From Mycolicibacterium litorale (GTDB lineage: Bacteria; Actinomycetota; Actinomycetes; Mycobacteriales; Mycobacteriaceae), in contig NZ_AP023287.1 of NCBI RefSeq assembly GCF_014218295.1, positions 5,518,001-5,582,000 of the forward strand: 64,000 bases of DNA, given 5' to 3'. The notes under the pieces were generated by a model. That model had not been told where the DNA came from and ran no database searches. It was given only the letters and a program-made list of their open reading frames with translations. A program made the position numbers and the translations under genes. Shown here one piece after another: positions 18,353-27,212 of the stretch. Each line of letters starts with the position of its first letter. Within the stretch, counting starts at the first letter, position 1.

Positions 18353-18364
18353 CCCGACGGCCGG

Positions 18365-20143
18365 TCAGGAACCCGACGCGGCGGTGATCCAGTCGGGTGT
18401 GCGGAACGTCGCGGTCGTGTACGGACGCGGCGCGATGATCTCCTGCCGACCACCTTGGATCTGATAGACCACGTGGGCCTGCGCGAGCGACGGGTCGCCG
18501 CCGGTGTCGTCGAATCCGGCGGCCACGCCGGTCACCGGGTGGAACGAGTACGCGCCGTTGACACCGCGGTGGGTGGCGGTGCGTAGATGGCGGGCCACCT
18601 GCGCGGCGTCGCGGGCGTTGTCGGCGCGAGACCACGCCTGTGCGATGAGATGGGTGCGGTCGTAGGCAAGGCCGGCATGTGACCGCCCTGGGGTGCTCCC
18701 GAATTTGGCGGCGTAGCGCGCCGCGAAACCCGCGGCGACCGCGTCGGAGTAGGTTCCCGTCGTGGTCGCCCACACCACTCCCTCGGCCGCCGGACCGAGG
18801 CGCTCGCGGAACTCCGGAACCGACGGCGCGTAGATCGAATACAGCAGGCAGCCGGCCCCCGCCCCGCGAACCGTCTCGACGACGTCGACGTGATGGTCGA
18901 GGAAGTAGGAGCCGACGAAGACCGCGGTGGGCGAATACGCGAGGGCCCGCTGGGTGGCCGGCACCCAGCCCTCGGCGCCCGAGACGTTGACCACCTCGAG
19001 GTCCCAGCCGTGCTGATCGGCCAGGACCTGCGCCTGCGACGTGCCGAAATCGATGAGCTCCCACGAGCTCTGCTGGATGCAGACCAGGGTCGAGGATGGC
19101 CTGGGGAGCAGCCGCCGTCGGGTCAGTCGGTCGACGAACCGGACGAACGCCGGCGCGTAGTGGATGTCGCTGGGACACACCTGCAGGATGCGCGCGTAGC
19201 GAGCCGGATCGTCACTGACCCGGCGCTCCATGACACCTGAGGTCGCCGCGTGCAGATAGGGGATACCCGTCGCGGCCGCCTCGTCGTGGGCGGCGTCCTG
19301 ATGTGCGACGTATCCGGACGTCAGCACGTCGACTCCGCGGTCGGCGAGCGCCGAGATCGCCTTCCGGGTCGAGGCGCGGTCGTCGATGTCGAGGTCGGCG
19401 ACCTCGATGTCGACCCTCCGGCCGTGGATACCGCCCGCGCCGTTGATCTCGGCCTGGGCGAGCTGCAGGCCCTTGAGCATTTCCGCCGCGTCGGAGGCGC
19501 CCAGGCCCGAGGAGGGCAGCGCGGCGCCGATGACGAGAGGGCGCCGGTGCAGGCGACGAAGCGTCGCGCGCGGCGAAGACACCCGGGCGCTGGTACCCGA
19601 GAGCACCCGTCCGAGGCGGGTGCCGCCCAGCGCGGCTTCCGCCCCGGAGATCGGAGCACCCAGGAGGCCCTCGTCGACCGCACGGGTGGCGGCGGCGGTG
19701 CGGCTGCGGACCTGCAGTTTGCGCATGATGCTGTCGACGTGGGTGGTGACCGTGCGCGGCGACAGGTGCAGGATCGCGGCGATCTCGTTGTTGCCGGCGC
19801 CGGTGGTGAGCAGGGTCAGCACGTCTAGTTCCCGTCGACTCACATCGTACGGCAGCGCGGAGGCGAGTTCCCCCGCCAACAGCGCGATTTCGATGCCGCC
19901 GTTCGTGCTGAGCTCGATCCGCACCGCACACATCGGCTCCGAACCTCCACCACGCCAATAGAATTGGCAATAGCGCAGACCCTCGGACAGCGCCGCGGCG
20001 GCGATGCGGCGCAGACCAGCGGGCACGCTGGCCCACCGGCCGGACTCGGCCGGCCCTGGCGCACCGCAGGCAGACACCTGCACGCAGAACTCCCGGCCGT
20101 CCCAGGTGTCCGCCATCGGCGTGGGCTCCATCCGGCTGGCCAT
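18365..20143 (-). CDS. LuxR-type regulator fused to a branched-amino-acid/amide-type substrate-binding domain
   Basis: The 592-residue one-component regulator has an unassigned N-terminus (1-95), a LuxR helix-turn-helix (SRRELDVLTLLTTGAGNNEI to VTTHVDSIMRKLQVRSRTAA, about 101-152), and a Peripla_BP_6 domain (about 205-590; LKGLQLAQAEINGAGGIHGR, VLTSGYVAHQDAAH, YLHAATSGVMERR). There is no signal peptide, so it senses its ligand in the cytoplasm, as AmiC does. It is divergent from the RutA-like and nitrilase genes, its probable targets. The ATG at 20143 has CAGGA upstream. Confidence 0.85.
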   Translation of the reverse strand: MASRMEPTPMADTWDGREFCVQVSACGAPGPAESGRWASVPAGLRRIAAAALSEGLRYCQFYWRGGGSEPMCAVRIELSTNGGIEIALLAGELASALPYDVSRRELDVLTLLTTGAGNNEIAAILHLSPRTVTTHVDSIMRKLQVRSRTAAATRAVDEGLLGAPISGAEAALGGTRLGRVLSGTSARVSSPRATLRRLHRRPLVIGAALPSSGLGASDAAEMLKGLQLAQAEINGAGGIHGRRVDIEVADLDIDDRASTRKAISALADRGVDVLTSGYVAHQDAAHDEAAATGIPYLHAATSGVMERRVSDDPARYARILQVCPSDIHYAPAFVRFVDRLTRRRLLPRPSSTLVCIQQSSWELIDFGTSQAQVLADQHGWDLEVVNVSGAEGWVPATQRALAYSPTAVFVGSYFLDHHVDVVETVRGAGAGCLLYSIYAPSVPEFRERLGPAAEGVVWATTTGTYSDAVAAGFAARYAAKFGSTPGRSHAGLAYDRTHLIAQAWSRADNARDAAQVARHLRTATHRGVNGAYSFHPVTGVAAGFDDTGGDPSLAQAHVVYQIQGGRQEIIAPRPYTTATFRTPDWITAASGS

Positions 20144-20187
20144 GGGCGTTCCTGAGGGGACGGTGGGTGATGGCCTCTCACGATAAC

Positions 20188-20211
20188 GGGCATCGGCCGG
20201 GGCCGCTGCCC
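20188..20211. promoter_or_regulatory. Near-perfect dyad between the LuxR-type regulator and rutA-like gene
   Basis: gggcatcggcc (20188-20198) and ggccgctgccc (20201-20211) are reverse complements with one mismatch and a 2-nt centre. The dyad lies in the 201-bp divergent region, 45 bp upstream of the regulator start. It may be the operator, or a fortuitous GC hairpin. Confidence 0.4.
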
Positions 20212-20344
20212 GGCTGCGTGCGCGACATCGAGCGGTAGCAACGCGGCAATAGGACGGTTACGGCCAATACGTAGATCTGCGGATCTCGGCGGCGCCTCCG
20301 GTGCCTAGCCTCGGTGTCTCCAGGCAGCCAGAAAGGGCACGGTC

Positions 20345-21394
20345 ATGAAACTCGGCGTCTTCGCTCCCACGCTCAGCACCGGGTGGGTCATCTCGACGGC
20401 CTCGCCGCAGTACCGCCCGAGCTGGTTCCTCATGCAGGAGACCGCGTTGAAGGCCGAGCACTACGGCTTCGAGTTCCTGCTCGCCCCGAACAAGTACAAG
20501 GGGATGGGCGGGGTGACCCGCTTCTGGGATTTCGCGCTCGACTCGTTCACCACGATGGCGGGGTTGGCCGCGGTCACCCGTAAGATCCAGCTGATCCCGT
20601 CGATCTCGCTGCTCAGTGTTCCGCCGGTGTATGCGGCCAAACAGGTTGTGACCGTGGCGAACATGGCCGGTCCGGGCCGGTTCGGCGTCAACATCATCAC
20701 CGGCTGGGAGAAGCCCGAGTGGGAGTCGATGGGTCTGTGGCCGGGCGATGAGTACTTCCAGAACCGCTACGAGTACGCCGCCGAGTACCTCACCGTCATG
20801 CGGGAGCTGTGGACCACCGGGCAGTCGGACTTCAAGGGTCAGTTCTTCCAGATGAACGACGCGAAACTCGAACCGCACTTCGGTGAGGAGATCGACGTCA
20901 AGATCGTGTGCGCGGGGCAGTCGGACAAGGGCATGGCCTTCACCGCGCAGTTCGCGGACTACCAGTTCATGGGCGGAAAGCTCGATCCCGACGAGTTGGA
21001 GACGCAGATCGCCCGGGTGCGCGCCGCCGGGGATGCCGCCGGTCGTTCCGCCGAGGCGTATTCGCTGTACCAGTGCGTGGTGCGCGACAGCCTGGACGAA
21101 TGTGAGGACGTCATCGGCCGCTGGCGCGAGAACCAGGACCTCGAGACTGTGGCGACGATGACCGGGCATGCCTCGATGGACAGCTCGGCGGACCAGAACT
21201 CGCTGCACGCGACGTTGACGGGCACCGACAACTTCATGCTGTGGGAGGTCATCAAGGGAGATCCGAAGAGTGTCGCTGAACAGATCCGGGCGGTGTCCGA
21301 GGTCGAGGGCGTCGGTGGTGTGATGTTCACGTTTCAGGACTACCTGGTGGATCTCGACCGGTTCGGTACCCAGGTGATGCCGCTGCTGAAGTGA
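20345..21394 (+). CDS. RutA-like FMN-dependent monooxygenase
   Basis: The 349-residue luciferase-fold protein matches pyrimidine monooxygenase RutA along its length: GVFAPTLSTGWVISTASPQY at the N-terminus, FWDFALDSFTTMAGLAAVTR, GRFGVNIITGWEKPEWESMG, and VKIVCAGQSDKGMAFTAQFA. RutA opens the uracil ring with O2, giving a ureidoacrylate-type product; related enzymes cleave other amides or N-heterocycles. The rest of rut (B-G) is absent, so the true substrate is open. GAAAGGG precedes the ATG. A nitrilase gene follows 25 nt downstream. Confidence 0.85.
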   Translation: MKLGVFAPTLSTGWVISTASPQYRPSWFLMQETALKAEHYGFEFLLAPNKYKGMGGVTRFWDFALDSFTTMAGLAAVTRKIQLIPSISLLSVPPVYAAKQVVTVANMAGPGRFGVNIITGWEKPEWESMGLWPGDEYFQNRYEYAAEYLTVMRELWTTGQSDFKGQFFQMNDAKLEPHFGEEIDVKIVCAGQSDKGMAFTAQFADYQFMGGKLDPDELETQIARVRAAGDAAGRSAEAYSLYQCVVRDSLDECEDVIGRWRENQDLETVATMTGHASMDSSADQNSLHATLTGTDNFMLWEVIKGDPKSVAEQIRAVSEVEGVGGVMFTFQDYLVDLDRFGTQVMPLLK

Positions 21395-21419
21395 CCGATT
21401 CCGACGGAAGGAGCACGCC

Positions 21420-22298
21420 GTGAGCGACCGGCTACGGGTTGCCGCAGTGCAATTCGACCTGCAACCGGTCACCCGCTGGGCCGACTTCGCCGACCGGGTG
21501 TCACGCCGTCTCGACGAGGCGGCCGGCGCCGACGTGGTGGTGTTCGGTGAATGCATGACGGCCGGGCTCGCCGCCACCGCCCCGGGCTGGCAGGACCGGC
21601 ACCCGCGGGAAGCCTTCGCCGGCGCGGCCGATCTCACCGCGGACTACGAGGCGTTGTTCACCGAGGCGGCGGTGGCGCGCGGGCAGATCATCCTGGCGGG
21701 CAGTCAGTTCGTCACCGGACCGGCGGGGCTGCGCAACGTCGCGCACGTCTTCACACCAGACGCAGAGGTGTTGCGCCACCACAAGACCCACTTGTTTCCC
21801 GCCGAATGGGACTACCTGGCCGACGAGGGCGACGAGGTCACGTGCTTCACGGTCGCGGACGTCACCTGTGGTGTGCTCGTCTGCTACGAGGCGGAGGTCC
21901 CCGAGGTCGCCACCATCTACAGCCGTCTCGGAGTGGACGTGTTGCTCTGTCCCAGTTACACCTTCACCGAGGCCGGCTTTCACCGGGTGCGCAAGACCCT
22001 GGCGGCGCGCTGTATCGAGAACCAGGTCTATGCGGTGCACTGCCCGGTGGTCGGGGCGGGCGCGGGGCCGATCGCACCGGCTCGCGGTCGCGCGTCGGTG
22101 CTGGGTCCCTGTGAGCCGGGGCTACCGGACGACGGGGTGATCGCGCTCGGACCGGCAGACACCGAAGCGGTCCTCAACGCCGAACTCGATCTCGCCCTGC
22201 TGCGCGAGCTCCGGCACTCCGGCGTCGCCCCCACCGTTCGAGACCGTACCCGCAAGCGCGCCATGTACGAACGCTACGCCGACCGGTTGTGGCCGTGA
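21420..22298 (+). CDS. Carbon-nitrogen hydrolase (nitrilase superfamily)
   Basis: The 292-residue amidase has the catalytic triad of the superfamily: E44 (VVFGECMT), K122 (RHHKTHLFP) and C155 (VLVCYEAEVPE). It fits amide or ureido hydrolysis of a RutA product, as RutB does in the classical pathway, although it belongs to another family than RutB. It starts with GTG after GGAAGGA and is coupled to the RutA-like gene. Confidence 0.88.
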   Translation: MSDRLRVAAVQFDLQPVTRWADFADRVSRRLDEAAGADVVVFGECMTAGLAATAPGWQDRHPREAFAGAADLTADYEALFTEAAVARGQIILAGSQFVTGPAGLRNVAHVFTPDAEVLRHHKTHLFPAEWDYLADEGDEVTCFTVADVTCGVLVCYEAEVPEVATIYSRLGVDVLLCPSYTFTEAGFHRVRKTLAARCIENQVYAVHCPVVGAGAGPIAPARGRASVLGPCEPGLPDDGVIALGPADTEAVLNAELDLALLRELRHSGVAPTVRDRTRKRAMYERYADRLWP

Positions 22299-22307
22299 GC
22301 CGAATTT

Positions 22308-22363
22308 TGCACCGATAGGTACAGAAGTGATAGCTTCTCGACATCGGTACCGATCGGTACCGA
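22308..22363. promoter_or_regulatory. Operators upstream of the SDR gene: two ACCGATNGGTAC sites
   Basis: Site 1 is accgataggtac (22311-22322). Site 2 is accgatcggtac (22349-22360), inside the perfect 20-bp palindrome tcggtaccgatcggtaccga (22344-22363). A third copy, with wider matching flanks, lies upstream of the TetR gene at 23761-23782. The shared flanks caccgatNggtacNgaagtg at site 1 and the tetR site strengthen the link. Confidence 0.75.
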
Positions 22364-22387
22364 ATGTCGCCGGACGGAGGCTGCTCG

Positions 22388-23125
22388 ATGGCAATGCACC
22401 GCGGGTCAGGACAGGTCGTGCTCATCACCGGGGGGACATCGGGCATCGGACTTGCATTGGCCGAAGCCTTCTTGCACCGAGGCGATTCCGTTGCGGTGTG
22501 CGGTCGATCGGAGGCGGCGCTGGGCCGCTTCTCCCGCGCGCATCCGGATGCGTTGGCTGTCCGGGCCGACGTCACGGACGCCGAGGCGAGGGCCGGGATG
22601 CTCGACGCGGTCGCCGATCGGTTCGGTGGCCTCGACGTGCTGATCAACAATGCCGGCACCTTCGTGGCACGTGACTTCACGGCGGACCGCTACGCCACCG
22701 GAGGCCTGGAGAACGAAGTCGCCCTCAATCTCACGGCGCCGATCCACCTGACGGGTGAGGTGCTGAACCGCTGGCCCGAGATCAGCGCGCTCGTGTTCGT
22801 CACGTCGGGCTTCGCCCTGGTATCGCCTACCCGAGCGCCCACTTACGGCGCCGTGAAGGCGGGGCTGCATGGTTTCGCCGAAGGACTGCGCCGGCAACTC
22901 GACCCAGCGAAAACCCATGTGCTCGAACTTCTTCCGCCTACGACGGATACGCCCATGAACGCCGACCTCGAGGGTAAGAAGATGTCGCCCGACGAGGTGG
23001 CCGCGGTGACGGTGAACGCGCTGGAACGCCGTCGACCGATGGCCCTGCCGGGGTCGACCAGACTGCTCCCGACGCTGCTGCGGCTCACACCGAAGGCCAT
23101 CAGCCGCACCGTGGCGCGAATGTGA
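22388..23125 (+). CDS. Short-chain dehydrogenase/reductase (DltE-like)
   Basis: The 245-residue SDR has the cofactor motif TGGTSGIGLALAEAF (about residues 14-28), NNAG, and the catalytic Ser/Tyr/Lys (VTSGFAL and YGAVK). It is close to the DltE/YdfG branch; the substrate is unknown. The ATG at 22388 has GGAGG 7 nt upstream (22376-22380); an earlier in-frame start at 22364 would overlap the operators. It is convergent with the TetR gene that probably controls it. Confidence 0.88.
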   Translation: MAMHRGSGQVVLITGGTSGIGLALAEAFLHRGDSVAVCGRSEAALGRFSRAHPDALAVRADVTDAEARAGMLDAVADRFGGLDVLINNAGTFVARDFTADRYATGGLENEVALNLTAPIHLTGEVLNRWPEISALVFVTSGFALVSPTRAPTYGAVKAGLHGFAEGLRRQLDPAKTHVLELLPPTTDTPMNADLEGKKMSPDEVAAVTVNALERRRPMALPGSTRLLPTLLRLTPKAISRTVARM

Positions 23126-23131
23126 CGCTCC

Positions 23132-23740
23132 TCAGGCGGGTGGCCAGCTCCGCAAGGCGGCCGCGGCCACATGGCGCAGGTCGTCGCGACTGGCGCCGGT
23201 CGCGGCCTGTACCGCGATGCCGTTGGACACGGTGACGATGTAGCGCGCGAGCACGTCGGGGTCGGCGTCCGCCGGTAGGTCGCCTTCATCGACGGCGCGT
23301 TGAAATCGCTTGCGTAACTGACTGATTCCCTCGCTGCGCCACTCGGCGAGCAGGTCACGGATCTCGCGAGCCGGCGCACCGGCAGCTAACGCACCCTGGA
23401 CGCCGAGGCATCCCCTCGGGCCACCCGGGCTGGTGACGGCCTCGATCGCGCCCTCCAGGACAGCGGCGGCGACCTGCCGCGCTGTCGGCTCTTGCACGGC
23501 ACGGGGACCGTAGGAGGCGGGGCCCTCGGAGTAGCGCCGCAGGACGCGAGCGAACAGTTGTTCCTTGTTGCCGAACGCCGCGTACATGCTGGTTCGGCTG
23601 ATACCCATCGCGCTCGTCAGGTCGGTGAGGCTCGCCCCCTCGTAGCCCTGCTCCCAGAAGACACGCATGGCGCGGTCGAGAGCTTCGTCGGCGTCGAACG
23701 CACGTGGCCTCCCCACCGGGGCTTTCGCGACACCCGCCAT
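23132..23740 (-). CDS. TetR-family regulator of the convergent SDR gene
   Basis: The 202-residue regulator belongs to the AcrR-like group with [20 protein letters not shown] and helix-turn-helix [20 protein letters not shown] (about residues 42-61). The C-terminal conserved segment [13 protein letters not shown] is typical of this clade. The start [10 protein letters not shown] places an ACCGATNGGTAC site 21 nt upstream of its ATG, implying autoregulation. It lies tail-to-tail with its presumed target. Confidence 0.88.
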   Translation of the reverse strand: MAGVAKAPVGRPRAFDADEALDRAMRVFWEQGYEGASLTDLTSAMGISRTSMYAAFGNKEQLFARVLRRYSEGPASYGPRAVQEPTARQVAAAVLEGAIEAVTSPGGPRGCLGVQGALAAGAPAREIRDLLAEWRSEGISQLRKRFQRAVDEGDLPADADPDVLARYIVTVSNGIAVQAATGASRDDLRHVAAAALRSWPPA

Positions 23741-23760
23741 GGCTCCGACGATACCGTTTC

Positions 23761-23782
23761 TGCACCGATGGGTACGGAAGTG
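23761..23782. promoter_or_regulatory. TetR operator upstream of its own gene
   Basis: The core accgatgggtac (23764-23775) matches the two sites upstream of the SDR gene at 22311 and 22349. The extended match caccgatNggtacNgaagtg is shared with 22310-22329. It is placed just before the minus-strand TetR start at 23740. Confidence 0.7.
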
Positions 23783-23822
23783 CCACTCGGCGCCCCGCGT
23801 GGTCACCGTTGACGCACTGAGG

Positions 23823-24137
23823 TCAGGCGCAGTTCAGCGACACCGAGATCGACCGGCTCGTGACAACGGGCACCAGGTCGATATCGCGGCTACCGTCTTT
23901 GTTCCTGCCGTCGTAGACACGGACGAAGTCGGTCACGGTCTGCGGGTTGCGCACACCGGTCACCACACAGTCCTCGATCGGAGCACTGCCTACGCGGTCG
24001 ACATTCACGGTGTACCCGGCGCTCTGCAGACGAGAGATCGTCTCCTGTGGGGTTTCGGCATGCGCCGCGGCGGCCGGCCCGAGCAGGACCGCTGCGACCG
24101 AGGTGGCACAAGTGGCGAGAATGAACGAGGGACGCAT
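23823..24137 (-). CDS. Small secreted mycobacterial protein of unknown function
   Basis: The 104-residue product has a signal peptide ([20 protein letters not shown], cleavage likely after AAAHA). The mature part has [20 protein letters not shown] and an internal Cys ([17 protein letters not shown]), ending in VSLNCA, so one disulfide is likely. This is a mycobacterial family known only as hypothetical secreted proteins. GAAAGG upstream supports the ATG at 24137. Confidence 0.75.
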   Translation of the reverse strand: MRPSFILATCATSVAAVLLGPAAAAHAETPQETISRLQSAGYTVNVDRVGSAPIEDCVVTGVRNPQTVTDFVRVYDGRNKDGSRDIDLVPVVTSRSISVSLNCA

Positions 24138-24245
24138 CGCGGCCTTTCTTCGGCAAGAGTGAGACCCGACCCCACACCTTCTATCGCGCTCGGCGACGAT
24201 TTCGTTCCCGCTGAAGCGCGTGATCAGCAGCACAGCCGCGCGCGG

Positions 24246-24473
24246 TCAGTTGCGCACGTTCGTGTCGACGTGCGGGACGATCACCGTCGGGAAGAGCTTG
24301 TCGATCCACGGATTGTTACGGTGGTCCCGGCCGTAGCCGTAGTGATAGCCGTGGTCGTCGCCATGGCCACCGAACCCGTATCCGTGCCCATCGGCCTGTG
24401 CGGGACCCGCCGTACCGATCAGGGCCGCAGCCAACGCGCCCGCGACGATGCCGAGCATTCCGAACTTCCTCAT
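24246..24473 (-). CDS. Small secreted Gly/His/Tyr-rich protein
   Basis: The 75-residue product has a signal peptide (MRKFGMLGIVAGALAAALIG, cleavage likely after GPAQA) and a mature part full of Gly, His, Tyr and Asp (DGHGYGFGGHGDDHGYHYGY). It could bind metal, but no known family is recognised. It lies downstream of the response regulator, in the same orientation. Confidence 0.6.
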   Translation of the reverse strand: MRKFGMLGIVAGALAAALIGTAGPAQADGHGYGFGGHGDDHGYHYGYGRDHRNNPWIDKLFPTVIVPHVDTNVRN

Positions 24474-24647
24474 CGAACTCGCCTCGATCCTCTGGCACTC
24501 CGACCGCGGGCGGAGAATCCCGCGCACCACCCATCCAACAGGGAGCACGGCGAATAGATTCCCCGCGTTTCCGTTCGCCGCCAGAGACTTCGGTATCCGT
24601 AGCCGACGGGGCCCGAGTTCGCCCCCAGCCCAGTGGAGGCGCTGGTG

Positions 24648-25295
24648 TCAGCTGCGCAGATAGGCCAGCACCGCGAGGACGCGGCGGTGCTGTTCGTCGT
24701 CGGGAGGCAGCATCAGTTTGGCGAAGATGTTGCCGATGTGCTTTTCCACCGTGCCGTCGCTGACCACCAGGGCGCGGGCGATGTTCGGATTCGATCGGCC
24801 CTCGGCCATCAATGCGAGCACCTCGAGCTCACGAGCCGTCAACTCGCGCAGCGGATCGTCGCGACGTCGGCGCACCAGAAGTTGCGCGACCACCTCGGGG
24901 TCGAGCACCGTACCGCCGGCTGCCACCCGTTCGACGGCATCGAGGAACTCCGCGATGGCCGTGACCCGGTCCTTGAGGAGATAGCCGATCCCGCCGGCGC
25001 CGTCGGCGAGTAGATCGTCGGCGTAGGAGACCTCCACGTATTGGGACAACACGAGCACCGGCGAGTGGGGTATGCGCCTGCGCGCTTCGACGGCGGCTCG
25101 CAGCCCTTCGTCGGTATGCGACGGCGGCATCCGGACGTCGACCACCGAGATGTCCGGCCGGTGCTCCTCGACGGCCTGCACCACTGCGGGCCCGTCACCC
25201 ACCGCAGCGACGACGTCATGGCCGTTCTCGCAGAGCAGCCGAACGAGACCCTCGCGAAGGAGCACCGAGTCGTCGGCCACCACGATTCTCAGCAC
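24648..25295 (-). CDS. NarL/LuxR-type response regulator
   Basis: The 215-residue protein has a receiver domain with phosphoacceptor D53 ([10 protein letters not shown]), acidic residues ADDS at 7-10, and the conserved Lys in YLLKDRV. A C-terminal LuxR helix-turn-helix follows ([20 protein letters not shown] to [13 protein letters not shown]). It overlaps the upstream histidine kinase by 7 nt and forms a two-component system with it. The target genes are unknown. Confidence 0.92.
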   Translation of the reverse strand: MLRIVVADDSVLLREGLVRLLCENGHDVVAAVGDGPAVVQAVEEHRPDISVVDVRMPPSHTDEGLRAAVEARRRIPHSPVLVLSQYVEVSYADDLLADGAGGIGYLLKDRVTAIAEFLDAVERVAAGGTVLDPEVVAQLLVRRRRDDPLRELTARELEVLALMAEGRSNPNIARALVVSDGTVEKHIGNIFAKLMLPPDDEQHRRVLAVLAYLRS

Positions 25296-26608
25296 GGCAC
25301 AGTCGCCCGCACCGTCGTCGGTCCCCCGGCAGGACTGGTGATGGTCAGCGTGCCTCCGGTGGCGCGCACCCGGTCGTCCAGCCCCGACAGACCGTGGCCT
25401 CTGGACACGTGGGCGCCCCCGACTCCGTCATCGCTGACCTCCACCGAGACACGACCGGCGCCGTGTGCGACGGTGACCCAGCAATTCACCGCACCGCTGT
25501 GTTTGGCGACATTCGTCAGCGCCTCGGCGACGGTGAAGTACACGGCCGTCTCCACCGCGGCGTCCAGCCGACCCGTCGGGGTGCCGAGGTCGGGATCGAC
25601 GACGAGCTCGACGGGTACCGTGCACCGGACAGCCAGTGCGGCAAGCGCACTCGGTAGTCCGCGATCGGTCAGCACCGGCGGCGCGACGCCGCGAGAAAGC
25701 GCCCGCAGTTCGTCGAGCGTCTCCCGGGTCTGGACGATGGCCTCGTCCAGCGTCACGCGAAGGGCGTCCGGGGCGGTGCCGAGGTGCTGGCGAGCGCGGC
25801 TCAGATCCATCGCCAGGCGGATGAGGCGTTGTTGGGGCCCGTCGTGGATGTCGCGTTCCAGCCGACGGAGCGCTGCGGCTTCGGCTGAGGCCGCGGCCGC
25901 CTTCTGCTCGGTCAGCACAGTGATCGTCTGGCGCATCTCGGCGACTCCGGTCAACAGGAAGCGGCTGAAGGTGGCCGACACCAGCGCGCAGGCGCGGGTC
26001 ACCAAGGGAAGTGTGACCAGGCAGATCAGACCGATGGCGGTCTGGAACGCGATTCGGGCGAAGGCGCTGTCTCCGAGCCCGACCAGTTGGGCGAGCGAGG
26101 TGTTGTCCGGGCCGCGCGGGATGCTCCAGTCCCAGGCGATGGTCAAAGTGCCGGCAATGGCGATGGCCCACCAGCTGACGACAATGCAGAACACGGTCAG
26201 CGCGATGGGGAAATGCAGAACCGTATGTGCGAGGTCGAGCCAACACTGGGATTGGGTGAGTGGGGTGACGATCCTCTTCCAGACGCCGGCGCCGGGCGGT
26301 GCCGCACGGTAGATCGGCCGGGTTCGCGGTAGGCGCAGTACGGCCGCGAACCGCAATCGCTCGATGTCGGCGAAGCAGCGCGCGATCAAGACGGTCCCGG
26401 TGAGAATCGGCACGCCCAGCACGATCACCAGCGTGCTGAGCCCGGCCGCGAATCCGGTCACGCCGAGACCGAAACTCAGGACGGCCAGTGGTAACCCGAG
26501 GACTGCGTATCCGGTGTCGACACTGAGCTGACGCAGGAGTCCGACTCGCTCGAGGGGCGCCGCGTCCGATCGCGCGTGGTCGGTGATCATGCTCTTGACG
26601 CTAGGCAT
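25289..26608 (-). CDS. Sensor histidine kinase (HisKA_3 type)
   Basis: The 439-residue membrane sensor has several hydrophobic helices in residues about 30-220, then the dimerisation and phosphoacceptor helix ([20 protein letters not shown], His at about 256). The GHKL ATPase domain has the N-box [13 protein letters not shown] and G-box [11 protein letters not shown]. The sensor part resembles DUF-type kinases that sense through the membrane (inference). Starts at 26608 or at the ATG 18 nt downstream are both possible. Confidence 0.9.
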   Translation of the reverse strand: MPSVKSMITDHARSDAAPLERVGLLRQLSVDTGYAVLGLPLAVLSFGLGVTGFAAGLSTLVIVLGVPILTGTVLIARCFADIERLRFAAVLRLPRTRPIYRAAPPGAGVWKRIVTPLTQSQCWLDLAHTVLHFPIALTVFCIVVSWWAIAIAGTLTIAWDWSIPRGPDNTSLAQLVGLGDSAFARIAFQTAIGLICLVTLPLVTRACALVSATFSRFLLTGVAEMRQTITVLTEQKAAAASAEAAALRRLERDIHDGPQQRLIRLAMDLSRARQHLGTAPDALRVTLDEAIVQTRETLDELRALSRGVAPPVLTDRGLPSALAALAVRCTVPVELVVDPDLGTPTGRLDAAVETAVYFTVAEALTNVAKHSGAVNCWVTVAHGAGRVSVEVSDDGVGGAHVSRGHGLSGLDDRVRATGGTLTITSPAGGPTTVRATVPC

Positions 26609-26731
26609 CGGTCGGCGTCCCTCCCATCTGGTCCGCCCGCGTGTTCAGGGTAGGGCTGCCCCTACCCTCGCCGCTCGGTCTTCGGCGCCCCGACACCGTC
26701 GACGCGATGGCTGCTCCCGGCGGCGTGGAAT

Positions 26732-27169
26732 CTAGGCCGTGATCCGCATTTCCGCGCCGGGGTGTGAGCTGAGCGTGACGACGACGGTGCCGCTCCCCGT
26801 GTCGAACGTGGTGTTGGCGTAGCCGATGAATCCGTAGTGTCCGTCGATCGTCGAGACCGCGGTGATGTCGTCGCTTCCTGACGCACCGGTGTCGAGGTTC
26901 TTCCAGTCGGCGGTCACGGTGAGGGAACACGATCCGTCGTAGACGCCGGCGTCGTAATGGATGGCGACGCGGACCCCGTCGTCGAGACGACCGTCGATCT
27001 GCACCGGCACCATCTGGGCTTCGGCGCGCACGCTGCCTCCGCACGTGGGAGAGGCCACCACCGGAACCGCTCCCAGCTGCGCGGAGGGTTCGGCGTGGGC
27101 CCCCGGCGCCCACCACCAGGGCGCGGTCAGCGCGACGGCGACCGCGCCGGCGGCTCGCATCGGATTCAT
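26732..27169 (-). CDS. Secreted protein of unknown function
   Basis: The 145-residue product has a signal peptide (MNPMRAAGAVAVALTAPWW, cleavage likely after GAHA). The mature beta-rich domain has a possible disulfide (SPTCGGSVR and DGSCSLTV) and ends in GAEMRITA. It looks like a small mycobacterial secreted family without named function. Alternative start ATG at 27160. Confidence 0.65.
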   Translation of the reverse strand: MNPMRAAGAVAVALTAPWWWAPGAHAEPSAQLGAVPVVASPTCGGSVRAEAQMVPVQIDGRLDDGVRVAIHYDAGVYDGSCSLTVTADWKNLDTGASGSDDITAVSTIDGHYGFIGYANTTFDTGSGTVVVTLSSHPGAEMRITA

Positions 27170-27212
27170 GCCTGAGTTATCGACGTCGGACGGGCCGGTG
27201 TTAGCGGGAAAC

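Noticed and set aside
20345..21394. A complete rut pyrimidine operon
   Set aside because: Only a RutA-like gene and an unrelated-family amidase are present; RutB-G are not seen, so uracil use is not claimed.
20258..21637. A 459-codon minus-strand frame opposite the RutA-like gene
   Set aside because: Antisense to a strongly conserved protein; low-complexity Arg/His-rich translation.
25041..26312. A 423-codon plus-strand frame opposite the histidine kinase and regulator
   Set aside because: The two-component genes on the other strand have complete motifs; this frame has none.
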